A DNA stretch of 64,000 nucleotides, from NCBI RefSeq assembly GCF_000004075.3, contig NC_026657.2, positions 6,696,001 through 6,760,000 of the forward strand. The letters run 5' to 3'. The DNA is from Cucumis sativus. Taxonomy: Eukaryota; Streptophyta; Magnoliopsida; Cucurbitales; Cucurbitaceae. The position numbers were made by a program, and so were the translations under genes. The notes below the pieces were generated by a model that ran no database searches, was not told where the DNA came from, and saw nothing but the letters and a program-made list of their open reading frames with translations. Shown here in pieces: positions 38,001 through 50,390 of the stretch (its first letter is position 1; the number at the start of each line of letters is the position of its first letter).

Positions 38001-39341
38001 AATTGGCGAAGTCTTTTAAACGCTTGTTTTGTATTGGCATTGACTTCCTGGTTTTATTTATTTGTGCTAGCAAGTTATTATTGATCTACAACTTTATGGA
38101 TTGCAGGTGAAGGCTCTTTATGTGAAAAACATTCCCGAGAATACTACTACTGAGCAACTGAAAGAATTGTTTCAGCAGCATGGGGAAGTGACAAAAGTGA
38201 ATATGCCACCTGGCAAAGCTGGGAGTAGTAAACGGGATTTTGCATTCATCCATTATGCTGAGAGGTCAAGTGCATTGAAGGCTGTCAAAGAGACAGAGAA
38301 ATATGAAATTGAAGGTTTAGTTTTTATATTCTTGGAGATTTACATTTTATATCTCAAATGAACAATAACATTCCCTGTTCTTTAGGAAGAAAACGTTAAA
38401 ACATATTTTGGCTTTTATTTCTATTGGTTGATGCACCCGTGAGCCAATCTTTTTCTGACAGCTTGTTGAATTATTTTATCTCTATTTACTGAATTGGACG
38501 ATCTGTTCAACTTATGTGTGGAATTTCATTTACAGCATATCCTCAACATTTAAAAGTAAAGTAGGATGAATCACCAGCAGTCAAGTTGTCTAAACAGATC
38601 TTTTGTATTTGACAATGTTTTATAAAGAGAAATGCTTTGTTTTAACTTTTTTCTTGCAATTGCAACCCAAAGGATAATCTTCAGAGATTTTAATCTGCAG
38701 GCCAACTTTTGGAGGTTGTCCTTGCAAAGCCTCAAAGTGATAAAAAATCAGATGGGGCCTATTCCCATATATCTGGAAGTTATCCCAACCATCTTCTTCA
38801 TGGTGGATACGGTGGTTATGGTGGAAATCCATATGGTTCCCTAGGTGGGTATGGTGTTACTGCTGGCTTCCATCAGGTAAATTTTTTTTCTTTCTTATCT
38901 AAAAAAGTTATATTGCGTCATCTCAGTTAGGTGCATCTCCCAAAGTGAAAAGAAAAGAAATATAAATTTCTTTTTTCCTCGACATTAATCTCATGGATTT
39001 TTTTTTCCATGTAACAGCCAATGATTTATGGTAGGGGACCAATGCCGGCGGGAATGCAGATGGTACCAATGGTTTTACCAGATGGTCGAATTGGTTATGT
39101 TCTGTAAGATATCACCCTTAATGGTTCGAAGTCCATTTTATCTATATAATCTATATATATATAATTGTAAATTGTATATATTGTCACTTATGAATGCAGT
39201 CAGCAACCTGGAGTACCAATGCCCCCCTCTCGATCTCGAAGAAGTGAGAGGAGCAATGGATCAGGTGGAACAATGGGTCGTTCAGGAGGTAGTAGCAGTA
39301 GTGATGATGTCAACCGTGGCAGAAGGTATCGGCCCTATTAA
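35088..39341 (+). CDS. LIF2: Three-RRM hnRNP Q-like protein, LIF2-related, 8 coding exons
   Basis: Coding exons are 35088-35486, 35582-35698, 35836-35976, 36064-36240, 38107-38314, 38701-38876, 39018-39103 and 39200-39341. Frames close to 481 residues. Residues 1-100 are strongly acidic (EEDNYMEEMDDDVEE). RRM1 spans about 107-182 (VFIGGLSRDV; KGYAFIAF), RRM2 about 187-262 (RLFIGNVPKSW; RGFAFVLYYNN) and RRM3 about 281-352 (ALYVKNIPENTTTEQL; KRDFAFIHYAERS). A Gly/Tyr/Ser-rich tail ends GRRYRPY. Order and tail match Arabidopsis LHP1-INTERACTING FACTOR 2, a nuclear RNA-binding partner of the Polycomb-associated protein LHP1 that affects flowering and defence gene expression. Intron 4 of the coding region (36241-38106) contains a repetitive insert. 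It is head-to-head with the PPR gene and shares the inverted repeat. Confidence 0.93.
37060..37850 (-). mobile_element. Unclassified retroelement-like insert in a LIF2 intron
   Basis: The stretch begins GAAACGGAGACAATCCTTTT followed by an A-rich, open-frame-poor region. On the minus strand its end looks like the 3' tail of a LINE-type insert. No protein domain can be named. It explains most of the 1.87-kb intron. Confidence 0.3.
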
Positions 39342-41692
39342 TGATAAAGAACTGAAGACAATGGGTCCTTAGGCTAAATCACAGGAAATAACAAGATCCC
39401 CCACCCAGAAACAGAATGTAAAAGAAACTGAACATAAGAGAGAGCTGAGAGGTTTTGAATGACTGAGAAAAGATTGCATTGAGATCCTTTTTCAGGATAA
39501 ATTGGAGGATGATTTGCTTTTCTGGCAATTCTTATTAACATAGAGTTAAACAAAGAAATTATGTGTACCAAAGCGATGCAGTTGAAAAGTTCTGCTCAAA
39601 TTTTAAATCTTCTGTTCTCTCTCCCATTGTTCTTGGTGTTCTTTCCAAGGTGGAAATGATGTGTAATCACTGGTGAAGGATAACTTCATTTTTGTTCATT
39701 TGTCTTTTGTTAATCTGCGTTGGTTATATTTCTTGCAGCTTAATTATTCCTAAACATATTTTGTTTTTGAAGGATTCAAAATATGTTTAAAGCAAAAATT
39801 TAATAGTTGAGTTAATTTATTAAAATAATATGGTATTTAAAGATAATACTCTTCCTTTATGTCTATGGTATTCGACAATTGTTTTCCTATTTCCAACTCC
39901 TAGAATATTTACGATTTTCGATTGTCTTTTTCACCTTAGGAAGTGCTTTGTGAAATCGAAATAATTAAATCGAACTTCAAACTCTAAGAATGATAATACA
40001 AGTATTTAATTGATTTATGTGTCTTCTAACATGAAGTGTTTTTATTTATTTGTTTGAGCTCACTTTAATAAACCCATTTAATGGATAGCTGTCATTTTTA
40101 AAGGACTATTCTTGATTGTAACTGCTTTTTTGAGTTAGTCCCACAACTAGATATAGATAAAGACATCACACACTATATTTAGGTATTAGGCAGAGGTTTG
40201 TGTTTATTAAAAAACTTTAGGTTTGATATCAATACAAAACTACAAAGATGTCGAATGCATCACATTTGTCTTTACTTGGATTCTAACAAAGTTCTAAAAC
40301 AAAACAAAAAAAAAAGATAGATTATTGGAAACAAACTACGAAAAAAAGTATTTATACTTGTAAATATTAGAGTTGCTAAAGATACGTAACTAACTATTTG
40401 TTTTTATCAAGATAGAAAATGGAACGATTTGAGCTATTAATATAAACCGTTAAATAAGTTTGAAGAGAGTTTATTAAAGAAGAGTGTTACGGAGGTTTAA
40501 ATGTAGCCAACAATTAATTTGACTAAAGTGTTGGGAGAAGATAAATCACATGCCAAAGACCCACCCATCATTAAAATTGCAGGCAAGGCAAGCTATACGG
40601 TTTTTAGATCCAAAACTTTTAATTCTTCCACAATAGTCAGTAAATGGAACTGATTCCTACATAGAAGATTTGCTAAATTGTGCTTAAATTGGTTGTAAAA
40701 CGTTTTATTACTTACCAAAGTTAGAATACAACATTTAATTTACTACAAGAAAAATATTCGATGCCAATCTCACATACGTCGTTTAAGTGTCTAATCATCA
40801 AATTGTTACGTGTATTGAATGAGAAAGATTAAGATTGAATGGGGATATAAAGAGAGAAACGAGAGTTTGAGTTTGTATGTAAAACAATAGTATATACATA
40901 TTCTTATAAATTAATACAAGGTCCAATAATAAGCATGGATAATGGGTTATGCAATTTGTGATGTCATAAATCTAGTCAGTTGAGAGTGAGAGACCATTCC
41001 AATTAATATGAAGTACTTTATTCTTATTTTGTAGTGTTTAATTTGTTCTGTTGATGATTTCCAAAATAAAAATAATATAAAGTTTTTTTTTTTTAATAGA
41101 TAAAGAATCATGTGCAATAACTCAAAACTAGTGGATTGATGTTATATTGAAATCACATAGAAAGCTTATACATTTTGAAAAATGTGGTTTCTACAAATAT
41201 CAATATTGGTGACTTAACAAAAAAGTTTGTATTAAGTATAACTATTCCAAAAAGGACGGTTTTGTTCCATTAACTTCTTAAATTGGTACATTATGAATAG
41301 TTTGAAGTTTAGTACATAATAACTTTATATTTCCTTCTTTTTCTATTTTCAACATTTATTGTAAAACTCTATATTTTTCTCTATCTGGAGTTATTACGTA
41401 ACTTCATCTTCTTTCTCTTATTTAGTTTAACAATAATGAGAATAAACGATTACTCTAATAACCTAAAACATTTGATTTATATATATATATAGAATTATTG
41501 AAACATTTTCTTTACATTTCTTTTTTTTTTTTTTTTTAGGCAAAAGAGAAATAAATAAACGGATTAAATAATGGAAATAAAAATAAATAAAGTTTAATAT
41601 TTTTGTTCAGTTTAAAAGAGAGGACCCACATCGTTTCATAATGTCCAACGTGGATATGTTGGTGGGAAAGTGTGTGCATTGGGACGCTATGA
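39342..41692. other. Spacer between convergent LIF2 and KCS genes
   Basis: The LIF2 3' UTR probably runs to about 39750. The remaining 1.9 kb is very AT-rich with poly-A/T runs (for example 41076-41095 and 41520-41539) and a short TA run at 41478-41492. I see no gene or named element. Confidence 0.5.
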
Positions 41693-43279
41693 TTATTCAA
41701 CAGGAACCTTCACCGGAAAGTTATCGATTGAGTCGATCCATGGGTTAACTCGCTCGCACTCGCTTGCCGGAATTTCTCTCAGCGCCTTCCAAACCGCGCT
41801 GTTACACTTGAATCCCGCTCCGAAAGCCACCTGCCAGATACGGTGGCCTTTTGTGACGCGATTCTTTGCTTCTGTGTATGCCAATTCGTACCACAAGGAA
41901 CTACTCGATGTGTTCCCAAATCGGTACAGCGTCATTCTCGAGGGTTCCATGTGCCATTCACTCAGTTGGAGGTTCTTCTGCAGAGCGTCCAGCACCGCTC
42001 TTCCGCCGGCATGGATACAGAAATGCTCGAATGCGAGCTTAAAATCTGGTACGTACGGTTTTACCTTTGCTTTCAGTACTTTCCTTTTCAACATTGAGAC
42101 GAAGAAGGCGAATTGCTCTGAAAATGGTAGTACCAAAGGGCCTAGAGTCGTGATGTTCGTCTTTAATGTTTCACTTGCAACCGCCATTAATTCGCGCGCG
42201 AGTGAAACTCCAATTTTCCCTTCCTCGTCCTCTTTCTGATAAACGCAATTATAGCTTTCGTCGTCAGCTCCTTTGTGAGTCCGAATCGTGTGAATCAACT
42301 CGTATTTTGAGCGGGATCGATCCGTGTGCTTGTTCGATAACAGCACGGCGGCTCCTCCCATCCGAAACAGACAATTGCTAATCAGCATCGAACGATCGTT
42401 ACCAAAGTACCAATTTAGGGTTATACTTTCGGTGCTCACAACTACGGCGTACGTGTTAGGGTTAGCGTTGAGAAGGTCCTTAGCAAGCGTAATCGAGATA
42501 GGGCTTGCGCTACATCCCATTCCACTGAGATTGTAGGCTTTAACGTCGGTTCGAAGCTTGTAGTGGTTAACGATCATTGCGGACAGCGATGGTATGGGGT
42601 TGAATAAGCTGCAATTGACGATTAGAATTCCTATTTCACTCGGGTCCAAGCCGGTTTTCTCGAAGAGAGCATCGAGGGCGCCGAACATTACAGTCTCCGC
42701 TTCGAAGCGTGCTTCGTCAAGACACAAATTCGGCGGCCGAGAAGTAATTCCTCTCGACAAGTAGGTTTCGTCGCCAAGACCGGCTCGTTTTGCTACTTTC
42801 GACATAAACTTAAGGGCATCTTCTTGAAAGCCACCGTTCGCTGCACTCATTTCCAGGAAACTGTCCACCGTCATCTTCCTCGCGTCCGCTGGTTTGTGAC
42901 AGGCAAACTCCACCAGATAAACCGGCGTGGATCGCTTGGAACAGTAGAAGCCAAGGAGAAATATCGACAGCAAACCGGCTATGGCCGTAGTTGCATCAAT
43001 CTCATATTGTAATCTTGTGGTCGGCAGTAACTCAGATACTCGGAAGAGTTTGAAACCGGAAAGTTGAATAGCGAGGGAAATAAACAGAGGCAAAATGACG
43101 AGGAACATAAGAGTAGTGGCAGAGTTGGATGAGTACCCATATCCCAATTTTACATATTTAAGCTTGACTGACTGTAGAAAGTCCGGCAAGCGTTGCCGGA
43201 TTCTGATAAGGATGGAAGAGGAGTCCTTAAGCTCCATTTCTGCCGTTAATCTCTCTGTATCCATCTCTATGCTCTCCAT
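41693..43279 (-). CDS. KCS1: 3-ketoacyl-CoA synthase, KCS1-like
   Basis: An intronless frame encodes 528 residues from the first ATG (43279). A second ATG at 43264 ([10 protein letters not shown]) aligns with the Arabidopsis KCS1 start and is an equally good choice. Codons upstream lack an ATG. Two hydrophobic segments (about 56-75 and 97-112) anchor it in the ER. The FAE1/CUT1-type condensing domain follows, with Cys256 ([10 protein letters not shown]), His423 (HAGGRAV) and Asn456 (RFGNTSSSS) as the catalytic triad. It would condense malonyl-CoA with long acyl-CoAs, the first and rate-limiting step of very-long-chain fatty acid elongation for waxes, cuticle and sphingolipids. Just after the catalytic Cys it has SASPISIT where close relatives have SAGLISID, an unusual change. 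A TATA box lies about 90 bases upstream. Confidence 0.93.
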   Translation of the reverse strand: MESIEMDTERLTAEMELKDSSSILIRIRQRLPDFLQSVKLKYVKLGYGYSSNSATTLMFLVILPLFISLAIQLSGFKLFRVSELLPTTRLQYEIDATTAIAGLLSIFLLGFYCSKRSTPVYLVEFACHKPADARKMTVDSFLEMSAANGGFQEDALKFMSKVAKRAGLGDETYLSRGITSRPPNLCLDEARFEAETVMFGALDALFEKTGLDPSEIGILIVNCSLFNPIPSLSAMIVNHYKLRTDVKAYNLSGMGCSASPISITLAKDLLNANPNTYAVVVSTESITLNWYFGNDRSMLISNCLFRMGGAAVLLSNKHTDRSRSKYELIHTIRTHKGADDESYNCVYQKEDEEGKIGVSLARELMAVASETLKTNITTLGPLVLPFSEQFAFFVSMLKRKVLKAKVKPYVPDFKLAFEHFCIHAGGRAVLDALQKNLQLSEWHMEPSRMTLYRFGNTSSSSLWYELAYTEAKNRVTKGHRIWQVAFGAGFKCNSAVWKALREIPASECERVNPWIDSIDNFPVKVPVE

Positions 43280-43367
43280 ATACAACGTCTTGCTAATTTC
43301 TCTGTGGTTGTCTTTGTGGAGCACACTCTCAAATCTCACCCCTGTTGAAGTAAACTATGTACCATCT

Positions 43368-43376
43368 TATATAAAC
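43368..43376 (-). promoter_or_regulatory. TATA box of the KCS1-like gene
   Basis: The minus strand reads TTTATATAA, 89 bases upstream of the first ATG. With a start about 30 bases downstream the 5' UTR would be roughly 60 bases. Upstream on the same strand is a long CT repeat (43504-43548), a common companion of plant core promoters. Confidence 0.6.
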
Positions 43377-43479
43377 ACAAGGAGGCCATTTCAGAGAAGA
43401 AGAGGGACAGTGGAAGAAATTAATGAAGGCAAAGACTTTCACCCTTTCACACTTCCAGATGGTTGGGTAGTGAGAAGCA

Positions 43480-43498
43480 CACACATACACACACACAC

Positions 43499-43549
<51 letters not shown>
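43480..43549. repeat. (CA)n(GA)n microsatellite in the KCS1 promoter
   Basis: An imperfect CA run (43480-43499) passes into about 22 uninterrupted GA units (43504-43548). On the gene strand this is a CT repeat about 220-270 bases upstream of the start codon. Its length is likely to vary between individuals. Confidence 0.95.
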
Positions 43550-43709
43550 AAGAGGTAGAGAGGGTTTGGCACTTGGCGGCACCAAGCAAGAATAGATATA
43601 AACAATAGAAGAAGAGTGAAGGGAAAGAAGGAAGGAGAGGGTATGCAGAAAATAAATGGGAGTAGTTCCAAGAATGGTGAGATAGCTCAACAACCACACA
43701 CCTCTGCAA

Positions 43710-45940
43710 GTAAGTTGGAGAGAAAGACCTTTCTAATAAGGAACTTAATTAATGGAGAAATCCTTTTCAAATTGTAGTGGTTTTGAGATTGGTAGTTAGA
43801 TATTTATTTGCATATCTTCTTTAATGACATCTCTCTCCGTGCTCTTCTGGTTAGCTAAGCAGCCCTTATTTGGATTGGACAAATATCTATCTCCATGCTA
43901 AACAGAATTCCATCTCCGACTTAGTTCTTCCATCTAGCTTTTGCTTCTTTTTTTTTTTTTTTTTTGCAGGTATGAATGAATATAATTTGCCAATGCCTGA
44001 ACCTTTTTTACTCCTAAATGTTACTCTAATCACCATTTTCCCTTTTTGAAGCATTTTCATGTTAACTTCATTGAATTTTGAATCTTGTATTGGAAGGATG
44101 TCATTACTATTGGTGATGTCACTCTTTTCGTAGGACTACTGTGCATATGCCTGAAACAAAGTTGGGACCATGGGCTATAAAACAAGTTGCTTATTTTGGG
44201 TTTTGTTTATCCTTCCACGGAGACTCAAAACAGAGACGACAGAGCCCAACCTTTCCTTTCTCGGTTAGCCTTTCTCTTAATTACACACGATCAAATCAAG
44301 GATTGTTATGTCTCTCCTCTTCTCCCTTTCTTGTTAATCTGAATACTACTTTTTCTCATCGTAGAATATTATTGTTCGAAAACATATACTTTCGTAAAAT
44401 TATATACGAGTCCATAAATATTTTTGTAACAATTTAGTTTATACCTCAAAATTTGCAACAATTTAACCTCCAAATTCTAGCGTTTGTAGTGGAATCAATT
44501 TGAAACTAAGGATTTACTTTTTATGGTAAAAACTATTTGTAAAATATAATGAAATTTCTTACATTAGAGACATAAAGTATAAACAAAGTTATATAATACA
44601 AAATGACACCCAACTACGATGAGATTTTTCACAACACAGATTAAATATTACAAATTTAAATTAAATAGATTGAATTTATACTTGTTAAAATTAATAAACT
44701 AAATTGTTAATTTAGAAGTCCATGGATTGAATTTCATGAAAGTTGGATTTGATAGATAACCATTTTGTTAATAAAAGTAGGGTTGGGTTTTGACAACGAT
44801 TCCAACTCCCTTCCATTGTTCCTTTTATGTTCGTTGACTCTTGGATCCAGTTTACTCTATGCTAAGGAAGGCAGACTCTTATCTCATTTCATTTTAGTTT
44901 CTTAAACTATCCTTGACTGAACTACCTCCAGATTCTCTCTTTAATCATCGTGCTATGCTATGAAAGGTGTTTAGGTCAAGAAGTGAGTTATTATAATCTT
45001 TTAGGTTATTTTAGTTTGAGTTATAGTAATGTGTTTGGTATGTATGGTTTTAGTTTGATAAAAAATAGTAAACTCTGCCTAATAAAAAAAATTTGAAGAA
45101 TGTTAAATAGTAAATACTATAACAAATTGAGAGTTTTGAAATAGTGTTTAATGTAGTTAATTGAAAGCTTTTAAATAGTATTTATTATACTAAGGATGAT
45201 TACCTCAAAGGTTCCTATATTTTTGTATGCTTTCTTTTCCTATTATTCTTAAACTTCTAGACTCCTCCATTCATCCCTGAATTTTGAATCCATATTTTCA
45301 GGTAAAATAGTAGTGAATGTGAACAAATAAATACTTTACAGATGTGCAGTAGAAACCTTAATGGAGTGCTATTAATATTGGTTATTGTTAATTAATTACT
45401 ATTAAAGAGATGTAATTAATTATAGTATTAAGTGACCCAACTTGTCTAATTTGACCTTGACGAAGGAATTAATGCGACATCTTTTGCACATAAAGTTAAT
45501 GGGAGAAAATTCCTTACTTGTAAGTTTGGTAAATACTTGAAGACCTGGGCTTTAAATGAGCAAATTTAGTGCATGTTTTGATTGATTTTTAATGTGTCTA
45601 GAAGTAGAAAAAAAAGTTTATAAACACTTGAAAAGTAAATCAAAAGCACCTCAGAGAGAAATTGAGAAATTGTGATTATTTGTATTTGAATAATTTGAAT
45701 TATGCAACAGCATTAATCTTGAATGAAATCACTTCTCTTATTACAGTTTTTGATTATTTGTACAATTACAATGTATTTAATGAGTTTTGAGAAACAAGAA
45801 AAGGTACAAATTTTCTTAGACTTCTCTAATATGTGTAGTTCTTTGCTTCGGCATCAATGATTGTGACGACAGGATGGAAATACTTGCAATGCATCTCAGG
45901 AATCAACTTCATAACACCGGCGTTATGAAGAGGAGAGATT
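43710..45940. other. Intergenic region between KCS1 and CIPK9-like genes
   Basis: About 2.2 kb covering distal KCS1 promoter sequence on the left and the CIPK 3' UTR on the right (about 45700-45940). AT-rich, with a poly-T run near 43951-43968. I found no coding sequence or named repeat. Confidence 0.5.
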
Positions 45941-48900
45941 TCAGCTTCCTTCTACGGTATTTTCATCAGTTCTCCACACTATGTCTTTTAATCCGGATGA
46001 GAAACTCTTATAGAACTGCCACATGCAAATGAAAAAGCACATTAATATATACAGTATTTGGGCCATTAAGCTTTGGAATGAGGTATTTACTTCCAATTTC
46101 AACTAAAATTACTGATATCATGCCTTGTGAAACTCGAGCGTGTCGCCCCCTGTTTTCCGAAGCTCCACCATATGCAGGGAAGGAGCCACTTCAAAGACCT
46201 GGAATTCAAAGGGCAAAAACGCTTGACATCAGATCAGGTGTTGACAGAATGAGGCCTGATGATGATGAGGCCAACTTACGTTCATTCAGAACTAAGACTC
46301 CCTAGAAATTTGCCCTTTCTTATCATATCGGTACAACATAGTTTTAATATTAGCCAGCAATAATATTACACTTTTATACCTCAGTAGCTATGGAGAGGTG
46401 TCCTTTCCTCCCAGTCTTGTCCCCTTGCAACTTCATCTGCAGTGTGATTATACCTCATTACAACTCTTCTAACAATCACTCATCTCAGGAATCATATTAT
46501 GTATCTTACACACATCTTTCAATAAAAGGTTACCTTGTAGTCCCGCTTTCGTACATTGAAACCCATCGGTTTTGCAGTTTCTTCAATCTTTGACATGATT
46601 TCGTTTGCAGGGCTTTGCGAAGTAAAACGAGTTTCTCTCTTTGCAACAGTCTACAAAGAAAAAGATAATCATCTAACCAACTACGGTGCAAATACCCCTC
46701 AAGAAATGGGTTGTCCTCAGCTCAGTTATTGCAAAATTATCGTATCATCAGGAAATTTTTTGGCTTACAAGTTGTAGTCAGGTAGAATAAGGTGCAATTT
46801 GACATTAGAGTAAATGAAAAATGATTTAACTCAGTTATGTATTGCCATTTGATACATGTGATATCAGGCCATGTTTTTCTTTAGGGTAACATCATGAATC
46901 AATGATAGTAGGAAAAGTGGGTCCATTTAAAATACATATGTAATCCAATCCATTTGTATTTAAAAATTACGTGAGTCAGACTAACCAAAATTTCTGTTAC
47001 TGTTATATTATGAGAATTACGAATTTTTCACACTTACTATAACCATTAACGGTAATGATAAAGGTAATAGTAAATATGACAAATTTATAATTCTAAGTAA
47101 ACGTGAATATAAGCAATTCAATTATGTTTGCGATTAAGGCAATACAATTGTACCTATTTATGTATCTGAATGGGTAAACATGAGTACAGTTCACTAACTA
47201 TAAAGAAGGATTATAGTACTATGTACTGTAAACGTACCTTCTGCCTCTCGAATAGATTTTCAAGACTAAAACCAGGTGACCTAGAGATAAGCTCGAAAGC
47301 ATTCATGGACACTGGCTTCTCTTTTCGTTCGGTAACTAGATGTTCCTAGAATTAAAATTGAAAAGAAACATCAGAAGGAACTTTATATGATTGAATCAAG
47401 TGTATGGAAAAGAAAAAATAAATAAATAAAAGAGAAGAGAGGTAAGAAGTATTAAAATATGAACTAAACTTTTACTCAGGGAACGATTTTGATATGATGG
47501 ACTATGTATGTTTTTAAATATTTGTGTCTGATATATCTTCAAGAGCATGAACATCCACCACATGCATAAAAAGAATGATAATGGCAGTAATGAGAACTTC
47601 TTAACTCTCATTTCCACTACATTAATGTGTTGCTCAAAGACATTGTTTTGTGATGAAATTCTCACCTTCGAGCTGCTAAAAGCAGCATCTACATCATCAA
47701 GAGTTATATCCTCCTCCACTTCAAAATGAGCAGGTGTGTAGTCTTTCTTGAACCATGGATCTTCTTGAATTTCTGCTATTGATATTCGCTAGAGTAATGA
47801 AAGAAAATGAGAGTTGAGAAAATGTAGAAGTTAAATCACTTCTTTTCTGATAAGAAACAAATTGAAAGTGAAATCATTGCAGCAGAAGATCACACAAAAA
47901 ATAGAGAGAAAAAAGAAGTACGGGGTATAAACTTACAGTAGTAGGGTCTGGGTCAAGAATGCGGCGAACTAGATTTTTTGCACCACTTGAGAACCACGAT
48001 GGAAAGGCAAAATCAGCCTTTGAAATCTGAAATTCAAATCAAACGTATCCTAAGAATATTCCCTGTTTGTGTCTGTAGGAAAAAGAGAAGAAAATAAAAC
48101 AAAGACGGACTTTTCTGTACAAACACATTAGATTTGGCTCGTCAAAAGGCAAGAAACCAGCCATAAGAACAAAGAGAATGACCCCGCATGACCAAAGATC
48201 AGAAGATGAACCGTCATAACCTTTATCATTGAGGACCTAATATAGTGTGTCAAAAGCAAAGGCAAAGGCAAAAACTTAGCTCGTATTTTGAAGAATAATT
48301 AACAATCTTTATTAAGATATAGAAATATAAATATCCTCCTAGTGATTAATAGAAGTAGTATATGTGCACACCTCAGGAGCTACGTAGTTTGGAGTCCCAC
48401 AGGCAGTGTGAAGAAGACCATCCCCCTGCAATGAGATAGTTAATGATCCCTTGACATTAGATAATGCCTGAAGGAGCAAAAAATATGATGCCAAAAGAAA
48501 GCACTAATCCCACTCTACATTTGAGACATCTGATGTAAAGTTTAATTATTTTGGTCAGAGAAAAATTCAATGGAGAAAGGTTCACAAGATCAGAAACTAA
48601 AGTTAAATTTGGAAGTTATAAACATCTGGAAAAAAAAAAACCAAGCTGTAGGAAGAAGACACTGAGTGCTGGACAGAAACAATCTAGGAAGAACCTCTTG
48701 AAATATATGAGTAATACTCACTCGTACTTGCTGCGAGAATGCACTCAATCCGAAATCTGACACTTTAAGAACATCATGTGAATCCAGAAGAAGATTTTCA
48801 GGCTGCAAAAGCAGACCGAACATTTAATTAAACACCACCATTTCAATCGCAAACACTAAGTTGAATCTCTTAAAAGATCAGGATATCAGTTAAAACCTTC

Positions 48901-50390
48901 AGATCTCGATGGTACACGCCTCTACTATGGCAGTAATCTACAGCATTAATAAGTTGATGGAAATATTTCCTTGCCTCATCCTCTTTAAGCCTTCCCTTTG
49001 CAGCCTATAAATGGAAATGCCCAAGAAATCTAACAATGTACTAATAGGTGGTAATACAGAATCTCTTTGGTTAGGAGATTAAGATACAAGTAAATTTAGA
49101 TAAGGAACTATAGAGAACAACCAAGTACAGATGTAAAATATGAATATGAAAATGAATCTCATCAACAATGTCTTACTATCTTGTCAAAAAGCTCGCCTCC
49201 ATCCGCATACTCAAGAACAATGTAGATCTTTGATTTGCTTGCCATAACCTATCAACCAGAACAGAAGAATTTGAACACACACATCCAGGAAAAATGAATA
49301 CAAGGGGCATCCTCTACGCAAATGGTAAAGAATGATAAAAGCCACATAAAACCAAAATGAGATATGAATAAAGACTAGAAAAGAAAAAAATAATAAATAG
49401 TAAGTAAGAAGAAAAGTCCACAACCATTTTTTTTTAATGAGAAATAGTGCTTTCATTTAAAAATGAAAGACAGTTCAAAGGCAAGACATAGACAAAGACT
49501 AAGTATAATAACAACAATCCAAGGGAAAGTTAGAGAAGCTAAGCAATGTGCGGACAAAGACTCCATCACAAAGTAACCAAACATTAGAATCAAACACAAA
49601 TACCTTAAATCCACTCAAATTAATTTTATTCTAACTAGATATCATGTCATTGTAATTTTGTAGATGGATGGATGGGGGATCTTTAGTCAAAATAGTTAAA
49701 CTAAAAAAATCCCATACATTGACTTTAAAGTTTAATACTTTATTTTTATTTTTTTCTCTTTCATTTCTGAACACATGAGCCATCTTAGGCATACCTTGCC
49801 TAATCTTATGTTGTCTAACCCTAATACATTTGTTTTCCAAAAGAATGGATGGGGTATTAAATCCTAGGTAGGCTGCTTAACCAATTCCCTCCAACTCAAA
49901 CTTATCCCAGTAGTAACCCAACTGGTCGATTCATTTTAATTTTGAAGCATAATGAAGCACTTTTTAGATGAGTACATGAACCTGCTATTTTGTACCCAAA
50001 AAAATAAAAACCAACAATGTTTGTATTACTGTACAAGGAAATAAAATCAAGGAAAACGGATTGTGGTACCTCATAAATCTTACAAACGTTTGGATGCTTG
50101 ATCACTTTGAGAGTCGAAATCTCTCTTTTGATCTGCCAACATCATCATCAATAAACAACCAAATAAAAAATCTGGGGAATCAACAAAAAACGAATAAGAC
50201 AAGACGACCAAACCTGTTCGACCATCCGGTGGCGAAGAGCTTTTTCCCGGTCGAGAATCTTAATGGCGACATAATCACCATTCTCGACGTTTTTCGCGAA
50301 CTTGACCTTAGCAAAAGTTCCCTCGCCGAGGGTTTTACCGAGCTCGTACTTCCCAACACGAGTCCTCGTCGGCGGGGATTTGACGTTCAT
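45941..50390 (-). CDS. CIPK9: CBL-interacting protein kinase, CIPK9-like, 14 exons
   Basis: Exons in transcript order are 50390-50214, 50132-50070, 49248-49177, 49004-48897, 48802-48722, 48425-48372, 48236-48111, 48026-47937, 47788-47666, 47345-47238, 46650-46534, 46436-46380, 46198-46124 and 46015-45941. Every exon is a whole number of codons; the protein has 441 residues. The SNF1-related (SnRK3) kinase domain has a Gly loop ([12 protein letters not shown]), Lys44, YHRDLKPEN (Asp138), DFG (156-158) and an activation loop ending [10 protein letters not shown]. The NAF/FISL motif that binds CBL calcium sensors is [20 protein letters not shown], with Asn313; the phosphatase-interaction domain follows. 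Overall it is closest to what I know of CIPK9, which acts with CBL2/3 in potassium homeostasis. The intron-rich structure fits that clade. Intron 13 uses a GC donor. No inactivating change is seen. Confidence 0.94.
46016..46123 (-). other. GC-AG intron 13 of the CIPK gene
   Basis: The exon encoding GGDTLEFHK ends CACAAG and the intron begins GCATGATATC on the minus strand. The acceptor is GCATGTGGCAG and the next exon reads [11 protein letters not shown], exactly as in CIPK9 relatives. No GT donor gives this junction. Confidence 0.85.

Noticed and set aside
43264-43339. Extension of the KCS1-like protein upstream of 43279
   Set aside because: The frame starts at GTG, and the added residues have no counterpart in the family. 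The TATA box would place the transcript start close to here.
43329-43709. Minus-strand Ser/Leu-rich open frames near the KCS1 gene
   Set aside because: They are three-frame translations of the CT microsatellite.
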